This document shows positions 17,531-25,435 of a stretch of 64,000 nucleotides of DNA, piece by piece (the first letter of the stretch is position 1; each line of letters begins with the position of its first letter). The position numbers and the translations under genes are program-made. A model generated the notes under the pieces. That model worked only from the letters and a program-made list of their open reading frames with translations, had not been told where the DNA came from and searched no databases. The stretch spans positions 102,519-166,518 of the forward strand of contig NZ_LQCI01000034.1 in assembly GCF_001613935.1 (NCBI RefSeq). Direction: 5' to 3'. The DNA comes from Amycolatopsis regifaucium (GTDB lineage: Bacteria > Actinomycetota > Actinomycetes > Mycobacteriales > Pseudonocardiaceae).

Positions 17531-18715
17531 TCAAGCGGCAAGCGTTTCACGGGCCCGGTCGCGAATGCGTCCGACCACGGTCGACCGTCGCCAGGCGCGC
17601 GTGACCTCCACCAGCCACGCCGCTTCGGTGGCGATGTCCGGCTCGTCGAGGTAGGTCGCCGGAACGTCGTCGGGGGCGTACCGGCGGCCCGTCTCGGCGG
17701 CGACGAGCGCGGCGGCCAAGGCCGCGGCCTCGATCGTCGCGGGCACCCGGGCTTCGGGGACCTTCGCCTTGCGGGCCTCGGCTTCCGCGACCGGTGGCAC
17801 GTCCGGATCGAAGTACGGGCGCAGCGCGAGGTGGCCGTCCCGGATCTCGATGACCCTGCGGTACAAGGCGAACTCGACGCCGCCCGGCATACCGGGGCCG
17901 GGGTCCAGCGCGATTCCCGGGACGGCATCACGCATCGCGGTCCACAGCGGCTCGATCCGGCGGTAGGTCCGGTACGTGCCGAGCAGGCGGAACGGCGTCG
18001 CCAGCGCCGGGCCCCACACGCTGAGCGTCGCGCCCGCCCCGGCGAGCCCGACGCTCAGCGCCGCCAGGATCGACGAAACCGTTTCCTCACCGGCGTTCAC
18101 CGCGCCGGTGGTGGCGAGGATGTAGATGTCGTCGACGTCCCAGAAGGTCCAGCCCAGCGCGGCGACCCCGCCACCGACGAGCAGCCACAACCCGATGCGA
18201 AGCGGTCCGGGGTCGGCGTGGCGGGCGAAACGGGCGAAGACGATCGAGAAGGTCAGCAGGCTGATCAGCCCGTAAACCAGGAAAAGAACGTTGTACGCGA
18301 CGAACCAGCCGAGCTTGCCCGGCCCGGCGGCGGTGTGCTCGCCGACGCGATAGCTGTCGGACAGGAAGAAGAGCGCGGTTTCGACGACGACCACGCTCCA
18401 GGAAAGCACCGCGTGCCACCCGATCCGCTTGCCCTCCCCCAGTTTCAGCGAATGCGCGAACGCGACCGCGAACCCCATCGCGCCGATCTTGAGCAGGTCG
18501 GCCGCGAGGTTGAGAAGGCTGCCGATGGGTTCCTCGATGCCGACGGCGTTCTCCATGGCCGGGGTGAGCAGCATGATCCCGCCCGCGATGCACATCCCGA
18601 AGCCGCTGAGGAACCACATCCGCCGCAACGGCTGGGTATGGCGAGCCTGGATCAGCTTGTAACCGAAGCCCGCGAAGGCCACCACGCAACAGAAGTACGC
18701 GATGGTCTCGGTCAT
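17531..18715 (-). CDS. MAB_1171c-like multi-TM protein (third gene of EspR/IrrE cassette)
   Basis: A 394-residue protein whose first 240 residues hold seven hydrophobic helices. A cytosolic C-terminal region follows with GTYRTYRRIEPLW and IEIRDGHLALRPYF, the signature of actinobacterial proteins annotated as MAB_1171c-family putative transporter. The ATG at 18715 overlaps the stop of the IrrE gene (ATGA); an open frame extends further upstream but only as a shadow of that gene. No transport activity is established for the family. Its constant linkage with an EspR-like regulator and an ImmA/IrrE protease suggests they form one functional unit. Confidence 0.8.
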   Translation of the reverse strand: MTETIAYFCCVVAFAGFGYKLIQARHTQPLRRMWFLSGFGMCIAGGIMLLTPAMENAVGIEEPIGSLLNLAADLLKIGAMGFAVAFAHSLKLGEGKRIGWHAVLSWSVVVVETALFFLSDSYRVGEHTAAGPGKLGWFVAYNVLFLVYGLISLLTFSIVFARFARHADPGPLRIGLWLLVGGGVAALGWTFWDVDDIYILATTGAVNAGEETVSSILAALSVGLAGAGATLSVWGPALATPFRLLGTYRTYRRIEPLWTAMRDAVPGIALDPGPGMPGGVEFALYRRVIEIRDGHLALRPYFDPDVPPVAEAEARKAKVPEARVPATIEAAALAAALVAAETGRRYAPDDVPATYLDEPDIATEAAWLVEVTRAWRRSTVVGRIRDRARETLAA

Positions 18716-19275
18716 GGCAGGCGCCGTTTCCGGCTGCCGAAGAGATTGTCGACCCTGGCCATCCCGCCGGCGAGGTCGCTTCCGCCCTCGTCGGTGTGCG
18801 CCGCGCCGCGCACCGCCGTCCTGGCGACCCGTTGTGCCAGCAGGCTGGCGAGCAGTTCGGCCTCTTGTTCCTCGACGGCGCTGTAACTCGTGCGGCCCAG
18901 GACGCGGCGGACGAGTTCGGGTGACAGGTTCGGCATGAGGGTCTTGCTGGCGGCGGCGTCGAGCGCGATGCCGTCGGCGCCCGCGTCGGAGCCGACGTGG
19001 CCGCACAGCAGATGGCCGACCTCGTGCAGCAGGATATGCCGCCGGTGCAGGGCGGTGGTGTTGGTCGGATAGAGGATGTAATCCGCGCGCTCGGTGCTCA
19101 TCAAGAGCCCGCACGGGCCGCTGGAGGGGACGTTGACCTGCATCAACTCGATCGGCCGTCCGCGTTCGGCGGCGAGTTCGGCGATGAAGGCCTCGGCGTC
19201 GAAGGGTTCGGGAAGGGTGACGCCGTCGGCGAGACTCCGGCAGCGGCGCCACAACTCCTTACGGCGGCGATCCAC
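18712..19275 (-). CDS. ImmA/IrrE-family metallopeptidase
   Basis: A 187-residue protein with the zinc-protease motif HEVGH at 84-88 followed by LLCGH, and a downstream EEQEAELLA helix likely to give the third ligand. Family members cleave a cognate HTH repressor, as ImmA-ImmR and IrrE-DdrO do. The GTG start at 19275 lies one base after the stop of the HTH gene upstream, which is the natural candidate substrate. The C-terminus overlaps the membrane protein gene. Confidence 0.87.
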   Translation of the reverse strand: MDRRRKELWRRCRSLADGVTLPEPFDAEAFIAELAAERGRPIELMQVNVPSSGPCGLLMSTERADYILYPTNTTALHRRHILLHEVGHLLCGHVGSDAGADGIALDAAASKTLMPNLSPELVRRVLGRTSYSAVEEQEAELLASLLAQRVARTAVRGAAHTDEGGSDLAGGMARVDNLFGSRKRRLP

Positions 19276-19276
19276 T

Positions 19277-19717
19277 TCACGCCTCCCTCTTCGTGCCGCC
19301 CCGTCCGGATTCCCTGCGGGCGATCGCGTCGATCATGTCGCTGATGGTGTCGAGTCCGTCGGGGGAAAGTGTTACGGCGCGCAGCGCGACGTCGCGGACA
19401 CCGGCGTCGCGGAGTGCGCCGAGAAGGGCGAGCTCTTCGGCGATCTTGGCGCTCTGCTCGTCGTCGAAGAAGTACGCCGGCGAGACGCCGAAGAACTGGG
19501 CCAGCGCCTCGAGATGGCGTTTGGTGGGATTGTCGCGGCGGCCGGTGCGCAACTGCCACAGATAGGTCGTCGAAAAGCTTTCGCCGGTGGCCTCTCGGCA
19601 GGCCTTGGCGACCTCTTCGTGACTGTACGGCTCGCGATCGGGTCTCAGCACGATCTGGAACAGCTTGTCGATCTTTTCGGCGAGCGTCGTCTTGCCGGGC
19701 TCGGTCGCGGCCACCAT
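19277..19717 (-). CDS. EspR-like HTH regulator
   Basis: A 146-residue XRE-type protein. Its pattern (EKIDKLFQIVL, then SHEEVAKACRE, STTYLWQLRTGRRDNPTKRHLEALAQFFGVSPAYFFDDE) closely resembles the mycobacterial nucleoid-associated regulator EspR, including the C-terminal dimerisation helices (LRDAGVRDVALRAVTLSPDG). First gene of the cassette with ImmA/IrrE and the multi-TM protein. It probably binds DNA as a dimer of dimers; targets cannot be seen. It could be the substrate of the adjacent metallopeptidase. Confidence 0.85.
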   Translation of the reverse strand: MVAATEPGKTTLAEKIDKLFQIVLRPDREPYSHEEVAKACREATGESFSTTYLWQLRTGRRDNPTKRHLEALAQFFGVSPAYFFDDEQSAKIAEELALLGALRDAGVRDVALRAVTLSPDGLDTISDMIDAIARRESGRGGTKREA

Positions 19718-19784
19718 CCCACTCCCTACATGTCGTGCCCGTTCATGCTAGTTGACGCGGCACCCGCGCCGTACACGACAGTTT

Positions 19785-20645
19785 TCACCTCACGCGAGGC
19801 CGCGGCTGGCAGCGCGGGCACGAAAAGGACGAACGGTTCATGAAGGGATCGCGCCGGATCGGCGTCCCGCATCGACCGCAGGGCAGGCCTTCCTGACCGT
19901 AAGCGTCGAGCGATCGGTCGAAGTACCCGGACTCGCCGTTGATGTTGACGTACAGCGCGTCGAACGATGTCCCGCCCGCGACGAGTGCGGCGGCCATCAC
20001 GTCACTGGCGGCGGTGAGGACCGTCCGGCCCTGGGCAGCGGTGAGCCGGTCGGTCGGGCGGGCCCAGTGAAGCTTCGAGCGCCAGAGAGCTTCGTCCGCG
20101 TAGATGTTGCCGATACCGGAGACGAGGGTCTGGTCGAGCAGGGCGCGTTTGATCTCCGTCCGCCGCGATCGCAGCGCGCGGACGGCCCGGTCGAGGTCGA
20201 ACCGCGGGTCCATCGGATCGCGGGCGATATGCGCGATGGTGCTGGGCAGCGCCGTCCCGTCGACCTCGGTGAGTTCCGCGAGGGCGAGACCGCCGAAGGT
20301 CCGCTGGTCGACGAAGCGCAACTCCGGACCGTTGTCGGCGAAGCGAAAACGCACGCGAAGGTGCTTCTCGTCGGGCGCGTTTTCGGGTTGGACGAGCATC
20401 TGGCCGCTCATCCCGAGGTGGGCGAGCATGGCTTGGCCGTCCGAAAGATCGAGCCAAAGGTATTTGCCGCGACGGCGGGCGGCGGTGATCTTGGTACCGG
20501 AAAGCCGTCCGGTGAAGTCCTCGGCGCCGAGTTCGTGACGGCGGATCGCGCGCGCGTGCAGGACTTCGACCTCGGTGATCGTCCGGCCGGAGACGTGGGC
20601 CTCCAGTCCGGCACGGACCACCTCGACCTCGGGGAGTTCGGGCAT
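19785..20645 (-). CDS. mutM: Formamidopyrimidine-DNA glycosylase
   Basis: Base-excision repair bifunctional glycosylase/AP lyase for 8-oxoguanine and FapyG. It has 286 residues. The catalytic N-terminus PELPEVE (P1 after Met removal, E2), a conserved lysine in SGTKITAARRRGKYL, the helix-two-turn-helix region QTLVSGIGNIYADE, and the C-terminal zinc finger CGRCGTPI...CPRCQ are all present. Gene order with rnc upstream matches mycobacterial fpg-rnc. Confidence 0.97.
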   Translation of the reverse strand: MPELPEVEVVRAGLEAHVSGRTITEVEVLHARAIRRHELGAEDFTGRLSGTKITAARRRGKYLWLDLSDGQAMLAHLGMSGQMLVQPENAPDEKHLRVRFRFADNGPELRFVDQRTFGGLALAELTEVDGTALPSTIAHIARDPMDPRFDLDRAVRALRSRRTEIKRALLDQTLVSGIGNIYADEALWRSKLHWARPTDRLTAAQGRTVLTAASDVMAAALVAGGTSFDALYVNINGESGYFDRSLDAYGQEGLPCGRCGTPIRRDPFMNRSSFSCPRCQPRPRVR

Positions 20646-20665
20646 GGCGTCGATTCTCCCACCGG

Positions 20666-20715
20666 CCCTCGTGAGTGGTAATGACGGCCGGAACCGTCAT
20701 TACCATTCACGAGGG
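20666..20715. repeat. Long palindrome between rnc and mutM
   Basis: Arms 20666-20686 and 20695-20715 (21 bp, one mismatch) with an 8-base loop. The left arm starts CCCTCGTGAGTGG and contains TAATGACG. It lies just after the rnc stop and before mutM, so it may be a terminator or RNA-processing site. Its sequence differs from the GAAGGCC and AGAGGAC families. Confidence 0.8.
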
Positions 20716-20724
20716 AGGGCGGAC

Positions 20725-21471
20725 TCAGGTCGTTTTCGGCGGCTGCTCGACGTCGAGTTCGGCCGAAAGCTGACGCCAGGCCGTCTCGGCGGCCTTCTGC
20801 TCGGCTTCCTTTTTCGTCGTCCCCGAGCCGTAGCCGAGTTCACGCCCGCCGACGAGCACGGTGGCGCTGAACTCCTTGCGGTGATCGGGACCGGTGTCCT
20901 CGACCTTGTACTCGGGCACACCGAGCCCCGCCGACGCCGTCAGCTCCTGGAGGCTGGTCTTCCAGTCCAGGCCGGCACCACGCAGCGGTGCTTCGGCGAG
21001 CAGGCCGTCGAACAGGTGGTGCACGAGCTGGCGCGCGATCTCGATGCCGTGCTGCTGATACGCGGCGCCGATGACGGCTTCGAGCCCATCGGCGAGGATG
21101 CTCGGCTTGTCCCGGCCGCCGGTGAGCTCTTCCCCCTTGCCCAGCAACAGGTGCTTGCCCAGCCCGCCCTCACCGAGGCCGCGCGCGACCCGGGCCAGCG
21201 CGTGCATGTTGACCACGCTGGCACGGAGCTTCGCGAGCTGACCTTCGGCCAGGTCGGGATGCGTGTTGTAGAGGTGGTCGGTGACGACCAGACCCAGCAC
21301 GGCGTCCCCGAGGAACTCCAAGCGCTCGTTCGGTGGCAACCCACCGTTCTCATAGGCATAAGAACGGTGGGTCAGCGACAGCGTCAGCAGCTCGGGTTCG
21401 ATGGTGATCCCGAGCGCTTCGAGCAACGGTGCGGGGTCGGCGGGCGGTCCACCGGCCGACTTACCCCCCAT
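20725..21471 (-). CDS. rnc: Ribonuclease III
   Basis: Double-strand-specific endoribonuclease for rRNA and mRNA processing. 248 residues: an N-terminal RNase III domain with the signature NERLEFLGDAVL (49-60) and the second acidic cluster DGLEAVIGA near 128-136, then a dsRNA-binding domain from about 165 to 235 ending KKEAEQKAAETAW. It is the last gene of the DUF177-rpmF-rnc group, the order found widely in bacteria. Confidence 0.97.
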   Translation of the reverse strand: MGGKSAGGPPADPAPLLEALGITIEPELLTLSLTHRSYAYENGGLPPNERLEFLGDAVLGLVVTDHLYNTHPDLAEGQLAKLRASVVNMHALARVARGLGEGGLGKHLLLGKGEELTGGRDKPSILADGLEAVIGAAYQQHGIEIARQLVHHLFDGLLAEAPLRGAGLDWKTSLQELTASAGLGVPEYKVEDTGPDHRKEFSATVLVGGRELGYGSGTTKKEAEQKAAETAWRQLSAELDVEQPPKTT

Positions 21472-21486
21472 GTCGTCAGCCGCCGA

Positions 21487-21669
21487 TCAGGCGGGCTCGA
21501 CGACCTGGCGACCGTTGTGCTGGCCGCAGGCCGGGCACGCGATGTGCTGGAGCTTCGGCTGCTTGCAGGCGCGGTTGGAGCAGGGCACCAGCTGCACCGG
21601 AGCCGCCTTCCACTGGCTGCGGCGCGCGCGGGTGTTGGATCGCGACATCTTCCGCTTCGGGACGGCCAC
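21487..21669 (-). CDS. rpmF: 50S ribosomal protein L32
   Basis: 60-residue ribosomal protein with the conserved start MAVPKRKMSRSNTR. It keeps four cysteines, C30, C35, C45 and C48, so it is the zinc-containing form. The first knuckle is CX4C instead of the usual CX2C, a two-residue insertion. It lies between the DUF177 gene and rnc. The ribosome site is AAGGAG. Confidence 0.95.
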   Translation of the reverse strand: MAVPKRKMSRSNTRARRSQWKAAPVQLVPCSNRACKQPKLQHIACPACGQHNGRQVVEPA

Positions 21670-21741
21670 GAGTAGATCTCCTTCAGACGGTCTGCCCGCG
21701 GTCGCGAGCGAACTTGCTTCTCCGGAACGAGCTGGTGCTCG

Positions 21742-22359
21742 TCAGGCTTGCTTTCCGGGGCCATCAGCCTGGTCATCGTCCGTTTCGTCGCCGAAACGAT
21801 CAACCAGCGCGGCCCACCGAGGGTCTATCTTCTCATGCCCGTGACCGGGCTCGAGATCGGCCCACTTGACACCGCATTCGATGCACAGACCCTGGCAGTC
21901 CTCGGTGCACAGCGGGGCCAGCGGAAGGGCGAGCACCACCGCGTCGCGCACCGTCGGCTCGAGGTCGATCCGGTCGTCCACCAGGCGAGGGATCTCGTCC
22001 TCGTCGGTGGTCTCCTCGGTCGCGGAGCCGGGGTAGGCGAAGAGCTCGGTCAGGTCGACCTCGACGTCCTCGGTGATCGGATCGAGGCACCGCGAGCAGT
22101 GACCCGTCGCGACGGCGGACGCCGTGCCGCTGACGAGCACGCCCTCGACGACGGACTCCAGGATCAGGTCGAGTTCCAGGCTGGAGCCGGCGTCGATGGT
22201 GATGACGTCGGGCACCCCGAGCGCGGTCTCGACGGGGATGGCACGGTGGACGGCCTTGCTCAGGCCGGCGTGACGGCCGAGTTCACGGGTGTCGAGCACC
22301 CAGGGGTTCCGGCCGTCCAGTTGCGCGGGCCTGGCCTGCGGCGACTTGTTCTCAGACAT
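21742..22359 (-). CDS. DUF177 (YceD) family protein
   Basis: A 205-residue protein with the family core GTASAVATGHCSRCLDPI and the C-terminal pair CTEDCQGLCIECG, a probable metal-binding site. YceD proteins are encoded directly before rpmF in most bacteria and affect 23S rRNA accumulation in some. Both N- and C-terminal tails are charged and probably disordered. Its neighbour order with rnc and sepIVA matches mycobacterial Rv2925c-Rv2927c. Confidence 0.9.
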   Translation of the reverse strand: MSENKSPQARPAQLDGRNPWVLDTRELGRHAGLSKAVHRAIPVETALGVPDVITIDAGSSLELDLILESVVEGVLVSGTASAVATGHCSRCLDPITEDVEVDLTELFAYPGSATEETTDEDEIPRLVDDRIDLEPTVRDAVVLALPLAPLCTEDCQGLCIECGVKWADLEPGHGHEKIDPRWAALVDRFGDETDDDQADGPGKQA

Positions 22360-22428
22360 CGGTCACCAGGGTACGCAGGTACCGCCACCGGTTTACGGGC
22401 ACGGTCCGTGAAGGCCTGGCGGACGCTA

Positions 22429-22475
22429 GGAAAGGTCCTTTCCTGGCGAATTTTGCGAGGAAAGGACCTTTCCTT
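22429..22475. repeat. Nested palindrome downstream of sepIVA
   Basis: Two 17-bp blocks, 22429-22445 and 22459-22475, are perfect reverse complements; each is itself a near-palindrome of the form AGGAAAGG-N-CCTTTCCT. The loop is 13 bases. The sequence GTGAAGGCCT, the start of the GAAGGCC family, precedes it at 22409-22418. It probably ends sepIVA transcription. Confidence 0.8.
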
Positions 22476-22494
22476 GCGCGCGCGGCGACAGCGG

Positions 22495-23220
22495 CTAGGA
22501 CTGGTAGTCGTACAGGGAGGTCCGGCTGTTGCCCGGCAGGTTGACCGGGGACCGCAGGTGGTTGCGCCCGGAGTCGACCGTCCGCAGCGTGGTCGCGAGC
22601 AGTTCCGAGAACTCGGCCAGCTTGCCGTCGACGTAGGCGTCGCAGTCGCTCCGCTGCTTGTCGGCTTCGATGTGCGCCTCGTCGACGATGCGGGCCGCCT
22701 CGCCGTGCGCGGCCTGGACCACCTCGGTCTGCGAGACGAGCCGGGCCTGCTCGACGCGGCCGTCCTCGATGGCGCGCTCGTAGGCGTCGCGACCGGCCTG
22801 GATCATCCGCTCCGACTCGGCCCGCGAGCGGTCGGTGAGGTTCTGGAACTCCGCCTGTCCGGCGGCGACCATGCGCTCGGCCTCGTCGTGCGCGTCGCTC
22901 ATCATCTGCTCGGCGCGGGCCCGGGCGTCGGCGAGGATGCGCTCGGCTTCGGCCTGCGCCTCGGCGACCGTGCGGTCCGCCTCCGTGTTCGCGGTGGAAA
23001 TCGTCTCCGCGGCCTCGGTGCGGGCGGTCTGGATCAGCTGGTCACGCTTGTCGAGGACGTCCTGCGCGTCGTCCACTTCACCCGGCAGGGCGTCGCGGAT
23101 GTCGTCGAGCAGTTCGAGGGTGTCCCCGCGTGGAACGACACAACTGGAGGTCATCGGCACGCCGCGGGCTTCCTCCACGATGGTGACGAGCTCGTCGAGC
23201 GCCTCGAAAACCCGGTACAC
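22495..23220 (-). CDS. sepIVA: SepIVA-like DivIVA-domain septation protein
   Basis: A 241-residue coiled-coil protein with a DivIVA-like N-terminus (MYRVFEALDELVTIVEEARG) and a long helical stretch, about 60-210, of repeated EAE, ADAR and AER segments. A short C-terminal tail follows. It matches the mycobacterial SepIVA (Rv2927c) in size, composition and gene neighbourhood (DUF177, rnc, fpg). SepIVA takes part in septum and polar envelope growth in mycobacteria; the same role is assumed here. It acts at the cytosolic face of the membrane. Confidence 0.87.
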   Translation of the reverse strand: MYRVFEALDELVTIVEEARGVPMTSSCVVPRGDTLELLDDIRDALPGEVDDAQDVLDKRDQLIQTARTEAAETISTANTEADRTVAEAQAEAERILADARARAEQMMSDAHDEAERMVAAGQAEFQNLTDRSRAESERMIQAGRDAYERAIEDGRVEQARLVSQTEVVQAAHGEAARIVDEAHIEADKQRSDCDAYVDGKLAEFSELLATTLRTVDSGRNHLRSPVNLPGNSRTSLYDYQS

Positions 23221-23354
23221 GGCCCACTCCCTACCTACAGCGATCTACCTACAGCGATCCCCACATTCCCTGGGCTCAGTTTGCCCTCATCGCCGCCGTA
23301 AGGGGTGAAAGCGCGCGGTACCGGGCGTGTCCCGCCCGGTACCGCGCGCCATGA

Positions 23355-24033
23355 TCACCGAAGGGTCAGCCCCGGATCCAGGACGAGCCTCAGCAACTGC
23401 CGGTCGTTCAGCGACGGGCCGCGGGGGCCGCTCAGTGCCCCGAGGTCCGTCACGGTGACCGCAGTGCCGTCGGCCAGGAACGCGATCGCGTCACGACCGC
23501 TGACCGATTCGACGGTCGTCCCCTTCGGATCCGCTCCGGGGTTGCCCTTCTCGTTGATCACGACCCGCGTCCCGCCCGGCTGGGGCAGCACCTCGCACCG
23601 CAGGGGTTTTCACCACGAGTCCTCCGGGGCACGCTGTCCGGTCGGAATATTCCTTCCTGGTCGAGACCACGCCGGTGAGCGTCACGTTGAACCCGCGTTC
23701 CACGTTCGAGGCGTCCCGATAGCGCACGCTCGCGGTCATCACGTCCCACTCGGCCGGGTAGTAGTCCTGTTCGAATTCGCCGAAGGTGAACTCGGTCGCG
23801 CCGGGCAGCAGATTCATGACCGTCTTCCGCAGATGCTCGAGGTTTCGCGCCTTCTGCGCCGTGAGATCCACCAGTGGCGTGTGCTCGTCCGGTCTCACCT
23901 GGGGCGGAAGCGCCGAGGACGTAGGAGCGGCAGGTGCCACCTTCGCCGGCCCGTCCCCCGGTGCCACGAACACCACCGGCAGCGCCTTTTCCCTGGCGAA
24001 CTCCCTGAAGCCCGCATCGTCCCCAGACCGCAT
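23355..24033 (-). pseudogene. Frameshifted ECF-associated extracytoplasmic-domain protein
   Basis: Two overlapping frames make one protein: 23491-24033 encodes the N-terminal part and 23355-23591 the C-terminal part. They join if one base is removed from the run TTTT at 23607-23610 (minus strand AAAA); then a coherent TACPGGLVVK-PLRCEVLPQPGG segment with a cysteine pair results. The end (LADGTAVTVTD, then LNDRQLLRLVLDPGL) resembles membrane-anchored partners of ECF sigma factors. The first 16 residues (MRSGDDAGFREFAREK) instead look like an ECF sigma N-terminus, suggesting an earlier internal deletion and fusion. The ATG has a strong GAGGAGG site. Sequencing error is possible for the frameshift. 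Confidence 0.6.
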
Positions 24034-24101
24034 CGTGCCTCCTCGTCGGCGTTCCGGTGTATCTCACGGACGGGGAGGCACGAAATGTTGCAAGCCGGGA
24101 A

Positions 24102-24800
24102 TCAACCGGCGAGATTCACCAGTCCGAAGGTCGTGTAGCGGTCCGGCGTGTAGACGATCTCGCCGCCCTTGCCGGAGATCACGCGATCGCTCGTGCCCAC
24201 CGGGAACAGCTGGTAGTAACCGGCGGCGCAGGACGGCAGCACACCTTCTCGGTTCTCGTAGACCGTTCCGGCCGCGCCGCCGCGCGCGGAGTCGACGACG
24301 GACTTCGCCGCGGAGGACAGCGTGGAGTAGCCGACCTTCGCCAGCTTCGAGGTGTCACCGCACGTCGGCGAAGGAGTGCCGTCGACGTCGATCACGGAGA
24401 AGGTCGCGTAGTGGTCGCCGGTGTAGAAGAACTCCCCGCCCGACCCGGTGACGATGCGGCGCGCGCCGCGGTCGGGCGAGCCCGGGGTCGGCACGGTGTA
24501 CTCGTGGTAGTAGCTCGAAGCGCACTTCGGGAGGATGTTCTCCCGGTTCGAGAAGACCGTTCCGTCCTTGTCCGGGTAAGGGAACGGGCCACCCTTCTTG
24601 ATGAGGTGGTAGGTCGTCGTGGCCTCGGAGGGCAGCGACGAGAGCGCCGAATGCTTGAATCCGGTGAGATCCCCACATGGGTTCTGCTGGACCGAGATGA
24701 CCGTTTCCGCGGTCGTGGCCTGCGCGACAGCGATCCCACCGAAGAAGGTGACTACCAGAACGAGCAGCGTGGCGGTGATCCGCGATCGTTTGTTGGTCAT
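24102..24800 (-). CDS. Secreted tandem RNase Sa/T1-type ribonuclease with a degenerate second domain
   Basis: A 232-residue protein with a signal peptide (about 1-31, KRSRITATLLVLVVTFFGG, cut near AQA). Domain 1 (about 40-140) is very close to Streptomyces RNase Sa: GPFPY, DGTVFSNRE, YYHEYTV, RGARRIV, YTGDHYATF. The general base E100, R111 and acid H130 correspond to RNase Sa Glu54, Arg65 and His85. Domain 2 (about 147-232) repeats the fold (GTVYENREGVLPSC, YYQLFPV, VYTPDRYTTFGLV) but has L198 and R221 where Glu and His should be, so it is probably inactive. I use the ATG at 24800; a further ATG at 24857 would disturb the signal peptide. No barstar-like gene is adjacent. Confidence 0.85.
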   Translation of the reverse strand: MTNKRSRITATLLVLVVTFFGGIAVAQATTAETVISVQQNPCGDLTGFKHSALSSLPSEATTTYHLIKKGGPFPYPDKDGTVFSNRENILPKCASSYYHEYTVPTPGSPDRGARRIVTGSGGEFFYTGDHYATFSVIDVDGTPSPTCGDTSKLAKVGYSTLSSAAKSVVDSARGGAAGTVYENREGVLPSCAAGYYQLFPVGTSDRVISGKGGEIVYTPDRYTTFGLVNLAG

Positions 24801-24899
24801 TTTCGGACCGTAACTCGACCGTGTATTCACCAGAAGTCGCCGAGATGAACTCTTCACCGCCGCTCACCGCTGACCGACCAACGGCTTCGGCCGTTCGGG

Positions 24900-25382
24900 T
24901 CAATCTCGTTCGGAGTACTTCTCCATGAGCCGTTTGAACACTACCGGCGGAACCAGGTGCTCGATGTCGCCGCCGAGCGCGGCGACCTCCTTGACCAGCG
25001 AGCTGGACACGAAGCCGTACGCCGGGTTGTTCGCCATCAGCAGCGTCTCGAGGCCGGTCAGCTCGCGGTTCATCTGCGCCATCTGGAGTTCGTAGTCGAA
25101 GTCGCTGACCGATCGCAGCCCCTTCGCGACGGCGACGATGTCGTTCTCGCGGCAGTAGTCGACCAGGAGGCCTTGCCAGGAGTCGACGCGCACATTCGGC
25201 AGCTTCGCGGTGATCTCGCGCAGCATGTCCATCCGTTCCTCGACGGTGAACAGGCCCTTCTTGCTCTTGTTCACCCCCACCGCGACGACGACCTCGTCGA
25301 AGAGCTTGGCCGCCCGTTCGATGATGTCGAGATGTCCATTGGTGGCCGGGTCGTAGGACCCGGAACAGACCGCACGCCGCAT
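24900..25382 (-). CDS. coaD: Phosphopantetheine adenylyltransferase
   Basis: Fourth step of coenzyme A synthesis, joining ATP and 4'-phosphopantetheine to dephospho-CoA. It has 160 residues, typical. The nucleotidyltransferase TxGH motif is T14-N-G-H17 in YDPATNGHLD; the C-terminal SSSLVKEVA motif (near 126-134) is present. Upstream is rsmD, the usual pairing in bacteria. Confidence 0.97.
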   Translation of the reverse strand: MRRAVCSGSYDPATNGHLDIIERAAKLFDEVVVAVGVNKSKKGLFTVEERMDMLREITAKLPNVRVDSWQGLLVDYCRENDIVAVAKGLRSVSDFDYELQMAQMNRELTGLETLLMANNPAYGFVSSSLVKEVAALGGDIEHLVPPVVFKRLMEKYSERD

Positions 25383-25435
25383 GCGCGGACGCTACCAAGG
25401 AGCAGGGGCCCCTGCGCGTTGATCCGTGCGCCGTC

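Noticed and set aside
18716..19252. Upstream extension of the multi-TM protein frame
   Set aside because: It overlaps the IrrE gene; the ATG at 18715 with the ATGA overlap is a better start.
23221..24101. Barstar-like inhibitor near the RNase gene
   Set aside because: Neither strand on either side shows a barstar-type frame; the neighbour is the ECF-associated remnant and coaD.
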